The translations under genes were made by a program, and so were the position numbers. The notes below the pieces were generated by a model, which saw only the letters and a program-made list of their open reading frames with translations, ran no database searches and had not been told where the DNA came from. Positions 11,011 to 26,500 of a DNA stretch of 64,000 bases are shown one piece after another (position 1 is the first letter of the stretch; every line of letters begins with the position of its first letter). The stretch is from Gammaproteobacteria bacterium (GTDB taxonomy: Bacteria > Pseudomonadota > Gammaproteobacteria > Enterobacterales > Alteromonadaceae). Location of the stretch: NCBI GenBank assembly GCA_018222405.1, contig JAAFAI010000010.1, positions 102,458 through 166,457 of the forward strand. The letters are read 5' to 3'.

Positions 11011-11255
11011 GCGACCAGCAAAAAGCGGGTTTTCTATATCCGCCTTATATTTTTTTATGCCTTACTAGTTGTAATTCGTCTTATTGCTGTCTAACTAAAC
11101 TAATCTTGTCTGACCAGGGCTTTGCCAGCATTTTCAAAGCTTAATCCGCCTGCCCCTCACTTTCATTACGTTTCTGCTATCGGTTGTGAGTTTAATCACT
11201 CAGTGCCCAAAAGCGATATTATTCAGCTAACCTGGCAAGGAACATTAATTCTCAA

Positions 11256-12164
11256 TCAATCAGTGTCATTTATAGCGATCGCCGGTCGCTTTGCTTTTAA
11301 CGACAAAGCATTGATAGATAAATCCTGCGCTGTTAAACCACGATTAATATCAATGCCTGAATACCACCACTCGTGAGCATCAATACTAATAGGCCCGCGC
11401 ACACGCTCATAGAAGTGTGTGGGGAAGGTAAAGCCATCTATTTCAGTGTATTTAAAATAAGTGGTATCGGCATGTGCGCCCTTTGTGGCATCGAAGCCAT
11501 CCAGGGTGATGTGTACCCGATAAGTTAAGCCCGATTGTTTATTTACCCATAGCGTTACGTAATCGCGTTCTGACAACCCAAAACCGGGGGTTAGCTGTGC
11601 GTTGATACGGTAATACGCGTTGCCATCTTCGGTTGTATCCGGCAGCCTTTGCCAGTTCTTTACCCTTTCATGTAACGCTAATGGGCCAAGGGTGAACAAG
11701 TAAAACGCGTCAGCGGTAAGTGCTGCCGCCGCATTTTTCTGCTCATCATTGGTTATTACTCCGTTGTACGCCACTTTTATCACGTTCGGCGTTCGATATA
11801 CCCGCTTGGTTCCACCTTCCCCCTGATAGTTTGCAAAGTATAATTGCTCATTTAACAACAACCTTTCTTCAGATTGTTGCCGGTAGTCGGCATCTGCAAT
11901 TAACGGCTGAATTTGGGTAACCAGAAAATGCCACTCGCCATCAATTGCCACGTTTAAATCATTCAACGTATCAAGGTTTGCGCCACCGTGTTTCTCAAAA
12001 GTGAGGGCGAAGATATCATCAGCCGTGCGATTGTCCGGCAGTCGCTGCAGTACCTGCTCAAACTGAGGTGAGGTTTTCGCACAGCCGCCACAAACTATTA
12101 CCAGCGCCAGCAGCACATATTTATTTTGCAAATTATTTAAAAAACCGGTTAGAGCAAATCCCAT
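11256..12164 (-). CDS. uncharacterised lipoprotein
   Basis: The 302-residue product begins with a hydrophobic segment (residues 16-26) ending in the lipobox-like VCGGC, so Cys28 is probably lipidated. The mature part has alternating short strands (YFANYQGEGGTKRVYRTPN, YYRINAQL, YVTLWVNKQSGLTYRV, TTYFKYTEIDGFTFPTHF), resembling the open beta-barrel of LolA/LolB-like or outer-membrane lipoprotein-sorting folds. I do not recognise a named family and assign no function. It is monocistronic, between cspD and the NagB-like gene. Confidence 0.75.
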   Translation of the reverse strand: MGFALTGFLNNLQNKYVLLALVIVCGGCAKTSPQFEQVLQRLPDNRTADDIFALTFEKHGGANLDTLNDLNVAIDGEWHFLVTQIQPLIADADYRQQSEERLLLNEQLYFANYQGEGGTKRVYRTPNVIKVAYNGVITNDEQKNAAAALTADAFYLFTLGPLALHERVKNWQRLPDTTEDGNAYYRINAQLTPGFGLSERDYVTLWVNKQSGLTYRVHITLDGFDATKGAHADTTYFKYTEIDGFTFPTHFYERVRGPISIDAHEWWYSGIDINRGLTAQDLSINALSLKAKRPAIAINDTD

Positions 12165-12385
12165 TTAGAATCTCTTTAGCTGTAATGCGTATGTGTGAAT
12201 GTTATACAGCGAAGCAGTCGTTGTGGATTATTAATGTAAGTTCATGATTGCGACCATGGTAACGGCAAAACTTACTCAATAGCATACGCACAGGCCTTTT
12301 ATAACTTTCCTGCTGAAAACACAAATGAAGAGACTGTTTTTAACCACTCACGTGTAATGGCTGTCACGTGAATTTACGGGTTCAG
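12165..12385. other. intergenic region without recognised features
   Basis: About 220 bases upstream of the lipoprotein gene. I see only a loose inverted pair of CACGTGnA / TNCACGTG-like hexamers near 12350-12370 and no gene or RNA. It presumably holds the lipoprotein promoter. Confidence 0.4.
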
Positions 12386-13412
12386 TCACACTCCGGTGAT
12401 TGGCGGTTCAACACTATCAAAAGGAAAATCATACGCCTGACCATCACTACCGAGTAAAAAGATGCCCCCGACCAGCTGGTGCTTAATTGTTCGGGCTGGT
12501 TACATTTGGCAGCGCGAAAGATTTTACGTTACTGTGCAAGCGGATCCACAAACCAGGATTGCTATCCAGTAAACCTGCCAGATCCTTTTCGTTCTGAGGT
12601 AATAAGGTTTGCCTGACTTTCGCGTAGGTATTGATTTTTGCCGGGGCGGTATCTGCATCCACCACCGACTGAACCACTTTTTTAGCGCCCAGTATGGCTG
12701 CAGGCCCCAGGGTAAGGATATATTGCGCAGCGCGGCACTGAGCTTCATCCTCGGCGCTGATTTCACTACCGCCGGCTTTAAACTTGCTGATATGGTGTTC
12801 AAGAATGGAACCGGAGATGGGAATTATACCCGCCATATGATGAGCTCGGGCTCCGGAAAAAGGTTTAATGTAAGCCAGATGAGAGGCGTCATTGGCCTCT
12901 GGTCCGTGGCCAATAAAGAAAATATCCAGGCCGCCTAAACTTTCAAGCTTATTAAGGTAATCCGTTAATGCGCCTTCCAGATCCGGGGTATCGGTTTGCA
13001 TGGGCGTAAAGCTTTTAATTTTTGCAAAAAATGCTTCACCGAGAATGCGTTCAAAATCACGTACAAAACTCAATCCGTTACCCATAGCCAACGGCGCCAG
13101 GGCATCCTGGGTAAACACATTGAGCCGGGCTAACAGTTCATCGATTTCGTTGGTAGCAGCTTTCACACCGAGCAGGCGGTGTAATTGCTGGGCACCACGC
13201 CCACCAAGCAAGGCAATGTTAATATCGCCGGTTTTCGCTTCTGCCGTGCTTAGCAACTCCTTAAACATGGCTTCGCCCACCTCGGCTTCAGACGGTAACA
13301 CTATGGGCTTAATGCCATGATCAGTGGTTGAGGTAAGAACCGGCTCATTAAGTGCCAGCCACATGTTGCCATTTTTATCTTCGCGTTGAAAAAGAGACGT
13401 TGCTGTGGTCAT
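12386..13412 (-). pseudogene. NagB/6-phosphogluconolactonase-like protein with probable C-terminal frameshift
   Basis: The intact frame (13412-12483, 309 residues) resembles the NagB/RpiA sugar-phosphate isomerase fold: INIALLGGRGAQQLHRLLG near residue 65, DIFFIGHGPEANDASHLAYI near 160 (cf. DLFFGGIGPDGH), and QYILTLGPAAILGAKKVV near 230. It stops at TAA 12483. Dropping one T of the AATT before that stop extends the protein through GGIFLLGSDGQAYDFPFDS to a TGA at 12386-12388, about 33 more residues of natural composition. I infer a one-base insertion or a sequencing error; the shorter protein may still function. The substrate is unknown. Confidence 0.55.
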
Positions 13413-13514
13413 TATTCACCTGTCGCATTGTTAGCAAAACGTAAAATTAGTCGGTCAAACGGTACCAAGAAGGCATTTAAAAAACCAGTGCCACCGGTAG
13501 CATTTTTACCAAAC

Positions 13515-13540
13515 AAAAAACCGGCCGAAGCCGGTTTTTT
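13515..13540 (-). terminator. icd terminator
   Basis: The perfect stem AAAAAACCGGC-CGAA-GCCGGTTTTTT lies 26 bases downstream of the icd stop. It has an A/T run on both sides. Confidence 0.9.
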
Positions 13541-13566
13541 ATATAAATCAAAAACTAATGATTTAA

Positions 13567-16235
<2,669 letters not shown>

Positions 16236-16856
16236 ATGACTTCAACCTTAATTCTGTTCAATAAACCCTACATGGTGCTTTCGCAGTTCACCGACGCTGA
16301 AGGCCGTGAAACCCTCAAAGATTACATTCAGGTTCCCGATGTCTATGCAGCAGGACGGCTCGACCGGGATTCAGAGGGGTTACTGGTGCTTACCAATAAT
16401 GGCGCGTTACAACATAAACTCGCCCACCCAAAGGCCAAAACCAGCAAAACTTACTGGGTACAGGTGGAGGGCGAAGTATCAGATGAAGCCATTGAAGCGC
16501 TACGCCATGGTGTAGAATTAAAAGATGGTCTGACCCGACCAGCCAAAGTGCAGCGCATCGCAGAACCTGCGGTATGGCCACGCAACCCGCCTATTCGGGA
16601 ACGGGCGAATATTCCCACCACCTGGTTGTCGATCACCATCAGTGAAGGCCGTAACCGCCAGGTGCGTCGTATGACCGCCCATGTGGGGAACCCCACCCTG
16701 CGACTTATCCGCTATCGGGTAGGAAACTGGACGCTGGATGGCATTGCCAACGGCGAATACGTCAGCCTGCCCGGCCCGCCAATGAAACCGGTCGATAAGG
16801 CAAATAAACGCCCTGCCCGACGAAGCCGGCCCAAACAACGGCAAAAAACACGTTGA
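16236..16856 (+). CDS. rluE: 23S rRNA pseudouridine synthase, RluE type
   Basis: RluE makes pseudouridine 2457 in 23S rRNA in E. coli. The catalytic motif [19 protein letters not shown] contains the Asp nucleophile, and [25 protein letters not shown] is the RsuA/RluE family C-terminal motif. No S4 domain precedes the catalytic domain, as in RluE. I chose ATG 16236, just before the conserved [14 protein letters not shown], over an upstream in-frame ATG at 16173. The basic tail is extended. The position next to icd and mnmA supports the name; nudJ, which lies between rluE and mnmA in E. coli, is absent. Confidence 0.92.
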   Translation: MTSTLILFNKPYMVLSQFTDAEGRETLKDYIQVPDVYAAGRLDRDSEGLLVLTNNGALQHKLAHPKAKTSKTYWVQVEGEVSDEAIEALRHGVELKDGLTRPAKVQRIAEPAVWPRNPPIRERANIPTTWLSITISEGRNRQVRRMTAHVGNPTLRLIRYRVGNWTLDGIANGEYVSLPGPPMKPVDKANKRPARRSRPKQRQKTR

Positions 16857-16949
16857 GCGCCGCAAAAAGGCGCTTTTAAAGGTGCCAAAAGTTGCATTTT
16901 CTGGTAAACTCCGCGCCCCGTAAATAACATGAGAGTGCACGGTTAACTA

Positions 16950-18064
16950 ATGTCTCAGCTTGCCACTTCGGCCCCCAATAAACAAAAAGTCATCGTCGGT
17001 ATGTCCGGTGGTGTGGATTCTTCTGTTTCTGCTTATTTGCTCCAGCAACAAGGCTACGAAGTTGAAGGCCTGTTTATGAAAAACTGGGAAGAAGACGACA
17101 ACGACGAATACTGCGCCGCGGCTGAAGATTTAGCCGATGCCCAGGCAGTTGCCGATAAACTGGGTATTTACCTGCACACCATTAATTTTGCAGCCGAGTA
17201 CTGGGACAACGTGTTTGAGTACTTCCTGGCAGAATACAAAGCCGGCCGCACGCCCAATCCGGATATCATGTGCAATAAGGAAATCAAATTTAAGGCTTTC
17301 CTTGAATACGCAGCCGAAGACTTAGGTGCCGACTTTATTGCCACCGGCCATTATGTGCGCCGCCGCGAAGTTGACGGCCACTGGCAGATGCTGCGCGGTC
17401 TGGACAATAACAAAGATCAGAGCTATTTCCTCTACACCCTGGGCGAAGAACACGTTGCTAAAACCCTGTTCCCGGTAGGCGACATCGAGAAGCCTCAGGT
17501 TCGGGAAATTGCCGAGCAACAAGGCCTGGTCACCGCTGACAAAAAAGACAGCACCGGCATTTGTTTTATCGGCGAACGTAAGTTTAAAGACTTCTTAAGT
17601 CAGTACCTGCCGGCTCAACCCGGTATCATCGAAACCGCCGAAGGCGTGGAAATTGGCCAGCATGAAGGGCTGATGTATCACACCCTGGGGCAACGTAAAG
17701 GTCTGCACATCGGCGGCCTGGCCGAATACGGCGACGATCCCTGGTATGTGGTAGATAAAGACGTTGAACGCAACGTGCTTATCGTTGGTCAGGGCGCTAA
17801 CCACCCTCGTCTTTACTCAGACGGCCTGATTGCCAAGCAATTGCACTGGGTTAACCGCACGATGCCAACCGAACCATTTCGTGCCGCTGTGAAAACCCGT
17901 TACCGCCAGCAGGATATTCCCTGCCTGGTTACGCCCGTTGGCGACGATCAGGTAAAGGTAAAGTTCGACGAACCACAAAAGGCGGTTACACCTGGTCAGT
18001 CTGCGGTGTTCTATCAGGATGAAGTCTGCCTGGGTGGCGGCATTATTGAGAGTTACCTACGCTA

Positions 18065-18065
<1 letters not shown>
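16950..18065 (+). CDS. mnmA: tRNA-specific 2-thiouridylase MnmA
   Basis: MnmA thiolates U34 in tRNAs for Lys, Glu and Gln using a persulfide relayed from the Tus/IscS system. The PP-loop ATP motif is [16 protein letters not shown] near residue 14. Catalytic cysteines are Cys108 in [11 protein letters not shown] and Cys205 in [10 protein letters not shown]. Length (371) is typical. The stop overlaps the hflD start (TAATG), so mnmA and hflD are coupled. Confidence 0.98.
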
Positions 18066-20082
<2,017 letters not shown>

Positions 20083-20097
20083 ACCTTTGCTACGCTT

Positions 20098-20123
20098 GGC
20101 AACTCCTACGCTAAGGAGTTGCC
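20098..20123 (+). promoter_or_regulatory. hairpin covering the ribosome-binding site of the cyclase gene
   Basis: A perfect 10-bp inverted repeat (GGCAACTCCT / AGGAGTTGCC, loop ACGCTA) ends exactly one base before the ATG at 20124. Its 3' arm contains the AGGAG Shine-Dalgarno sequence. The structure could block translation, or serve as a weak purB terminator; no T-run follows. Confidence 0.7.
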
Positions 20124-21308
20124 ATGTTACCGCTAACCACTGCCCTTCCCGCTTCACAGCGCACATCAGAACAAGTCAGGCTAACGCTCAATCTTACCCT
20201 GCTGTTATTTACGGTAGCCATGCTGCTACAACTCCCGGCAGTTTATTACTTTGCAAGCCCGGACTCATTACAAAGCTATAACTGGCTGGGTCACTTTCTG
20301 GTCTTACTCGTAATGATACTGATTCAGCGGCAAGTGAGTCTCAACTGCCTCAAAGTAGCTTTGTTTACGCTTTATTACAGCTATCTCACCTGGGTTCTAC
20401 TGTTATGGCCAGGGCTATCTAATACTCATTATTACTATCTGCTCGCCGTGGTGATAAGCGGGTTTGTGTTTACCCGTGCAGAACGGCTGGCACAAATCAC
20501 AGTGCTGACTGGCGCAGTATTTTTATTCAGTTTATTTAGTATCCTTCACTATCAGCCACAACTGGAGTTTGGCATCCTGCGTCTCACCAACGACCTTACC
20601 CTCGGCGCGCTGAGCCTGGGTATTTACCGGGTGCTTCGCCAACAAACCGTCAACCGCTGGCAGGGCCTACGCGGCGCACACCAGTCCTCTGTGAATACCC
20701 TGAAGCAATTACTGCCAAAAGATCCCGAACAGCCCGCCCGTTTCTGGCAGCCAGGGAAAACCAGGCGCTACCCTTTTTCCTGCGTGTTATTTGCCGATCT
20801 CAGTGGCTACACAACCCTCAACCGGCAATACGGCGACCGCGTTATGCTAACCGGCCTGAAGCGCCTTTATTCAGGTATTGATAGTTTATGCGACCAGTTT
20901 TCGGTAGAAAAAATCAAGACAAATGGCGATCAGTATATGGTAGTGAGCAATCTACAAAACCAGGCGGATAAAAATTGTTGTGTACAGATGTATCAATTTG
21001 CCTGTGCTTTGCACCATATGATTGTTCGCTACAGTGATCACCATCACCTTAATTGTACGGTGCGCATTGGCATCGCTACAGGCCCTTTGACCGCAGGCAT
21101 GATTGGTAGAAACCGGCCTTCTTTTGATGTCTGGGGCGAAACGGTTAATCTGGCCGCCTGCCTGGAGCAGAATGCTGTCAGAGAATATATTGCAGCATGC
21201 CCTGTTACTGTTAAACATCTTCCTGCTCATCTGGTCGCAGCCGAAATTAACCTGGCAAGCAGCAAACACCCTGATACAGAAATGTACTACCAACTTAAAA
21301 TCAACTGA
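20124..21308 (+). CDS. membrane-bound class III adenylate/guanylate cyclase-like protein
   Basis: The 394-residue protein has about six transmembrane segments in residues 25-170 and a C-terminal class III nucleotide cyclase domain (about 210-375). Both metal-binding Asp residues are present (FADLSGYT near 224; KTNGDQYM near 268). The Lys of VEKIKT and Asp of FDVWGE fit adenine selection. In the transition-state motif N-x3-R, the sequence is VNLAACLE, so the Arg is replaced by Cys. Activity is therefore uncertain. It lies where phoPQ sits in E. coli, between purB and roxA. Confidence 0.85.
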   Translation: MLPLTTALPASQRTSEQVRLTLNLTLLLFTVAMLLQLPAVYYFASPDSLQSYNWLGHFLVLLVMILIQRQVSLNCLKVALFTLYYSYLTWVLLLWPGLSNTHYYYLLAVVISGFVFTRAERLAQITVLTGAVFLFSLFSILHYQPQLEFGILRLTNDLTLGALSLGIYRVLRQQTVNRWQGLRGAHQSSVNTLKQLLPKDPEQPARFWQPGKTRRYPFSCVLFADLSGYTTLNRQYGDRVMLTGLKRLYSGIDSLCDQFSVEKIKTNGDQYMVVSNLQNQADKNCCVQMYQFACALHHMIVRYSDHHHLNCTVRIGIATGPLTAGMIGRNRPSFDVWGETVNLAACLEQNAVREYIAACPVTVKHLPAHLVAAEINLASSKHPDTEMYYQLKIN

Positions 21309-21374
21309 CAACTATCGGCTGTGGGTTTTAATCCACCGCTAACCCGGAGATAATGGCACAAATACAAAACGATA

Positions 21375-22490
21375 ATGATAACTGTGCTTAATTTAGATAT
21401 TGCTGCTTTTTTACAAACCTACTGGCAGAAAAAACCTTGTGTTATTCGCAATGCCCTGCCTGATTTTACCGACTTTATTGATGAACACGAGCTGGCAGGC
21501 CTTGCCATGGAGCCAGAGCTTGATAGCCGGGTGATCAGTAAACAAGCCGAACAATGGTCAGTTCAGCAAGGACCCTTTGAAGATTTCTCGGCTTGTCAGG
21601 GGCAATGGACACTGCTGGTTCAGGGGGTAGACAGATTTCTTGACGAAGCCAGCGAACTTATGGACAGGTTTAATTTTATCCCCAACTGGCGGGTTGACGA
21701 TCTGATGATCAGTTTTGCGGTACCAGGCGCAGGAGTGGGCCCCCATGTTGATCAGTACGATGTATTTTTGCTGCAAGGTAAAGGTAGCAGGCGCTGGCGG
21801 GTGGGGTCGCCCGAAGGCCTCACCAGCATCCAGCCGGTTAAAGGGCTGTGCCAGGTAGATGACTTCACACCAGTGATTGATTGTGAGTTACAGCCGGGTG
21901 ATATTCTTTATATCCCGCCCGGCTGGCCCCATGATGGGGTAACACTCAGCGACAGTCTGACTTACTCCATCGGCTTTCGGGCACCCGATCAGGTTCAGCT
22001 TGGCAACTATCTGGCCGAACATTTACAAACCCGGCTTACCGGCACAAAGCGCTATACAGACACGGCCCGGGCTCAGTCAGACTCTCCTGCCGAGGTATCG
22101 GCAAACGATGTCGACGCACTCAAAGACTTGCTGCACAAAGCCATCGATGATGACAATTTCAGTCAAAGCTTGTTAGCCATGTTAAGCGAACAAGGTATTG
22201 AAACCGAGATCAATGAACCTGTTGATAGCCAGACTCTACAGAAGCATCTCGAATCAGGGGCCAGGCTGGTTAAATTGCCAGGCTGCCGGCCACTGTTAAA
22301 CAAGCAATTTCCGAACTGTTTATTCATTAATGGCGAGATAATTAATTTTTCTCCTGAAAATTACCCGCTAATGTGCCAGCTGATAAGCAAGTCCGACATT
22401 GATCGCACTGATATGGCATCCGCCCCGGACAAACTGGATATTTTTTATACATTCACTACACTGGTAAATATGGGGTACTGGGAACTCTGA
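21375..22490 (+). CDS. roxA: ribosomal protein L16 arginine hydroxylase (RoxA/YcfD)
   Basis: RoxA is an Fe(II)/2-oxoglutarate oxygenase that hydroxylates Arg81 of ribosomal protein L16. The JmjC-type metal triad is visible: His124 and Asp126 in GPHVDQYDVFLLQ and His186 in PPGWPHDGVTL. KGSRRWRVG follows the first pair. Its 371 residues match the family, with a C-terminal dimerisation and winged-helix part. Synteny with purB supports the assignment. Confidence 0.95.
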   Translation: MITVLNLDIAAFLQTYWQKKPCVIRNALPDFTDFIDEHELAGLAMEPELDSRVISKQAEQWSVQQGPFEDFSACQGQWTLLVQGVDRFLDEASELMDRFNFIPNWRVDDLMISFAVPGAGVGPHVDQYDVFLLQGKGSRRWRVGSPEGLTSIQPVKGLCQVDDFTPVIDCELQPGDILYIPPGWPHDGVTLSDSLTYSIGFRAPDQVQLGNYLAEHLQTRLTGTKRYTDTARAQSDSPAEVSANDVDALKDLLHKAIDDDNFSQSLLAMLSEQGIETEINEPVDSQTLQKHLESGARLVKLPGCRPLLNKQFPNCLFINGEIINFSPENYPLMCQLISKSDIDRTDMASAPDKLDIFYTFTTLVNMGYWEL

Positions 22491-22561
22491 CCTGAAATTC
22501 GCTGTACAGGTCCGGACAACTCACTGGGATAACCTGCAGGCATCACAGCCGGCATGGTAAT

Positions 22562-23032
22562 ATGGGGATTAGTATGGCGTATAAAGTCCAGCAGGTACTT
22601 TGGCGAGAGGCCTGTGAGCAACTGAAAACACTCAGAAAAGCGGTGTACGTACTGGAATGGCAACTCCCGGAAACCACGGAGTTTGATGATCTGGATAGCA
22701 AAGCCGCCCACGTTTTACTGTTTTGTGATAAAAACACCCCTATAGCCACCGGACGTCTGACCCCAAGCGGCGAGCTAGGACGAATAGCTGTATTACCCGG
22801 CCATCGCACTCTGGCGGTTTATAAGCTATTGTTTGCAGCCCTCATTAAACACGCTGAATCGCAAAACATCAAACAAATCCAGTTACAGTCTGAACTCGCC
22901 AGTGTTGAATTTCATCAGGCCAAAGGGTTCAAGCCGGTTGGTAAGGTGTTTATGGAAGCCGGCATTCCCATGCAAAAGATGGTGTGTAACCGGCAAAACT
23001 TTGATATTCCGGATGTACGGCATATACATTAA
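22562..23032 (+). CDS. GNAT family N-acetyltransferase
   Basis: The 156-residue protein has the ElaA/YjcF-like GNAT pattern: LRKAVYVLEWQLPETTEFDD, then ATGRLTPSGELGRIAVLPGHR with the acetyl-CoA motif A region, and EFHQAKGFKPVGKVFMEAGIPMQ at the end in pieces. The R-x-x-G-x-A-type loop is degenerate (LPGHRTLAVYKLL). The start could be ATG 22562 or 22574. Substrate unknown. It follows roxA on the same strand after 71 bases. Confidence 0.85.
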   Translation: MGISMAYKVQQVLWREACEQLKTLRKAVYVLEWQLPETTEFDDLDSKAAHVLLFCDKNTPIATGRLTPSGELGRIAVLPGHRTLAVYKLLFAALIKHAESQNIKQIQLQSELASVEFHQAKGFKPVGKVFMEAGIPMQKMVCNRQNFDIPDVRHIH

Positions 23033-23093
23033 TCCCGCACGGTCCTGTGATTGAGGCCCTATAAATTGAAGATTAGCGATTAGGTATCAGAGA

Positions 23094-23498
23094 CTAGCCC
23101 CAAAGTCCTTCGTTTTCTTGCAGCAGGTAGATTTTTTCTGCGCGGTCGGCCAGCAATTGCGCATAAGACGTCTGACTGGCATCTGCCTTATCGTTATTTT
23201 GCAGCAGATTTTCGGCTTTAATTTGCCAGCGCATCGAAAAATAGCGCAGCGCCCCACGAGCATCTTCAGCGTTATCGGCAAGGGTAAAATCAGTCGGCAA
23301 ATCACCGGTTAATACCCAGTACATTTTTTTATCCATGGCTTTAATTTTCCACACCGCGACCAGTGGTGCCAGATAACGGCATTCCTCTGTCACTACGGTG
23401 TCAAAAAGCACGCCTTCTTTTGCCAGAAACTGGTTTGCTTGCTGAAAGGCTTCGCGGGCCCAGGTCTGGATTTGTTCTTCTGTTAGTTGTTCTGTCAT
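23094..23498 (-). CDS. DUF4826 family protein
   Basis: The 134-residue acidic, soluble protein has features I associate with DUF4826: WAREAFQQANQFLA, APLVAVWKIK and VLTGDLPTDF. No catalytic motif or signal peptide is visible. It begins five bases after the stop of the YdiJ-type dehydrogenase, so the two are probably co-transcribed. Function unknown; family name recalled rather than searched. Confidence 0.75.
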   Translation of the reverse strand: MTEQLTEEQIQTWAREAFQQANQFLAKEGVLFDTVVTEECRYLAPLVAVWKIKAMDKKMYWVLTGDLPTDFTLADNAEDARGALRYFSMRWQIKAENLLQNNDKADASQTSYAQLLADRAEKIYLLQENEGLWG

Positions 23499-23503
23499 AG
23501 TGC

Positions 23504-26500
23504 TTATGTTCTTTTAGTTAGACACTGCAATAACACTTGCAGCGGGTGTTTTGGTTTAAACTCATCAATACGGTTTACCTGACTGCGGCAGGAATAGCCG
23601 CTGGCCATTATTTGCTGCGGTTGATAACGGGCTACCGCCTGCTGCCAGCTCATTTCATAAATACCCAGCGAGTTGGCTTTATTGACCGCTTCATGGCCGT
23701 AATTGCCGGCCATACCGCAACAGCCAACTTTCACAATGTCAGTTTTTTGCCCGACCCTGGCAAAGAGATCCTGCCAGATTTGTTCGGTTTTCGGTAATGC
23801 GGTCTTCTCGGTACAGTGGGCAAACAATGCCATAACCGGTCCGTCAGATTTAACAACTCCACTTTGCCAGGTTGACTCAGGGAGTGTCGCCAGCCATTCA
23901 TGCACAGTATGCACAACAAAGTCGCCGCGCGCGGCACCAAGTGCTTTGTACTCATCCCGATAACACAGTACCAGCGGCGTATCGACCCCAACCATGGGCA
24001 TATTCAACGCTGCAACCTGATTTAAAAAGGCTGCGGTATCGGCGGCTGTACGGGCAAACTTTTCCAGAAAGCCGGTCACGTGCAGGGTTTTGCCATTGGG
24101 CTTAAATGGTAGCAATACCGGCGTTTTACCAAGCGCTCTGATCAGGCGACCAAAGTCAGTGACCACCTCTGCATCATAATAACTGGTGAAAGGATCCTGC
24201 ACGATTAACACGTAATTTTCGCGCTGTTCGGCATCAAGTTGTTCCAGTTCGGCAAGGTTGAATGTTTGCATTACCTCTGCTGCCCGCTCGGTTAGTGTAG
24301 GAACAGACAATGGCGGCGCATCCACATAACCGGCTACCTTTTCAAGTAGCGATTTTGCCACACCGTTGTTCATCAGTGCATTGCTGACCTTGGGCAACTT
24401 AGCCATCAGTGGGGTTAGCGATTCCACATTGGCCACCAGATGATGTTTCAGCGGACGCAAATAGCGCTGATAATACACATTTAAAAATTGTGCTCTGAAT
24501 TCAGGTACATCCACTTTAACCGGGCACTGACTGCTACAGGATTTACACGCCAGACAGCCATTCATGGCTTCCAGCACCTCATGAGAAAAGTCTTCGGTAT
24601 CAGCACGGGAGTTTTGCCAGCGCGTCAGCCAACTGGTTTTATACTGTCCATTCATCAACGCCTGATGATCCACGCCCTGGTTAGCCAGTAAACGCAGCCA
24701 TTCACGGATTAAACCGGCCCGGCCCTTAGGGCTATGACGGCGGTCGCGGGTGATCTTGCTGGAAGGACACATGGGCGACGTCGTATCGTAGTTAAAACAC
24801 AGACCGTTACCGTTACAGTCCATGGCTGGCTTAAAGGTTTCTTTAAATGCCACGGGTATGGTGCGGTCGAGGGTCGCCCGTTTCGGATCGCTCACCTTCA
24901 CCAACTCATCATCGCTGTCGATAGGGGTACAGATTTTTCCCGGATTCATTTTATTGCCCGGATCAAAAGCGCCCTTTATGCGACGCAATTCGGCAAATAA
25001 TGACTCGCCGAAAAACGCCGGGCCATACTCACTGCGGAAGCCCTTCCCGTGCTCACCCCACATAAGACCACCGTATTTGGCTACCAGAGCAACCACTTCA
25101 TCAGAGATCTGATGCATCAGCTTTTCCTGCTCCACATCGCACAAATCGAGCGCCGGGCGCACGTGTAATACGCCGGCATCCACATGGCCAAACATACCGT
25201 ATTGAAGGCCGTGGCCGTCAAGTAAAGCGCGGAACTCCATAATAAAGTCGGCTAGATTCTCAGGCGGCACACCGGTATCTTCGGCGAAGGCGATGGGTTT
25301 TTGGCTGCCCTTGGTATTACCCAGCAGTCCCACCGACTTTTTACGCATCGCGTAAATTTTATTGATATCAGCTTTATCAAAGGTGAGCTGATAACCAATC
25401 ACGCCATATTCGCCACTTTCAGCCGACGCCGTAAGCTCCTCTTCTAAACGGGCAATGCGCTTTTTAATTTCATCCAGATCATTGCTGTTGTACTCCACCA
25501 TATTGAGGCCAAGCATTTCTTTGCCCGGCACATCTTCAATCAGATTAGAAATGGAGTGCCAGATAATATCGGTGCGCGCCAGATTGAGTACTTTACTGTC
25601 GACGGTTTCCACCGACGTCGCCTGCGCGGCAATCATTCGCGGCGCATGGCGTAAGGCAGACTCAAATGAATCGTATTTTATGTTCACCAGCGCAGTATGT
25701 TTTGGTATTTTGGTTAGCGATAATTTGGCTTCGGCAACAAACACCAGCGAGCCTTCAGAGCCGGTGATCAGTCGGCTGACATCAATTAACTGCTTTTCTT
25801 CATCAAAAGCATGCTCTAAATCGTAGCCGGTTAAAAAGCGGTTCATACGCGGGAATTTAGCCAGAATATCTTCTCGCTTACCGCGGCAGGTATTGAGCAC
25901 CTGACGCAAAATACGTCCGTAGGTGTCGCTGCGGCTGGCTTGCTGCTCAGCTTGGGCAACCGATAATGGCTGGGTTTGCAGTATTTCACCATTAGCCAGT
26001 ACCGATGTTAAACCCAGTACGTGATCGCTGGTTTTACCGTATACCAGGGAACCTTGCCCTGATGCATCTGTGCTTATCATACCGCCCAGTGTGGCTCGGT
26101 TACTGGTAGATAAATCCGGCGAAAAGAAAAAACCATAAGGGCGTAAGGCGTCGTTTAACGCGTCTTTAACTACCCCGGACTGAACTCTTACCCAGCCTTC
26201 TTCTGGATTGATCTCCAGTACTTTGTTCATGTGCCGGGACATGTCCACAACAATACCGTCGGTCAGGCTCTGGCCATTAGTGCCGGTACCGCCGCCCCGA
26301 GCGCTGAATTTCACCTGCGGATGCTGGTTAGCCAACTCACCAATGAGCTGTAAATCGTTAATGCCTTTGGGATGAATTACGGCTTGCGGTAACTTCTGAT
26401 ATACCGAGTTATCCGTTGCCACCGCCAGGCGGCTGCCATAGCTGTATTCAATGTCGCCGGAAAAAGAGGATTTTTCCAGGCGCTGAAGGTAGGTTCTGTA

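Noticed and set aside
11122..11376. 84-codon frame between cspD and the lipoprotein gene
   Set aside because: It overlaps the lipoprotein 3' end in antisense, lacks an SD and has no recognisable domain.
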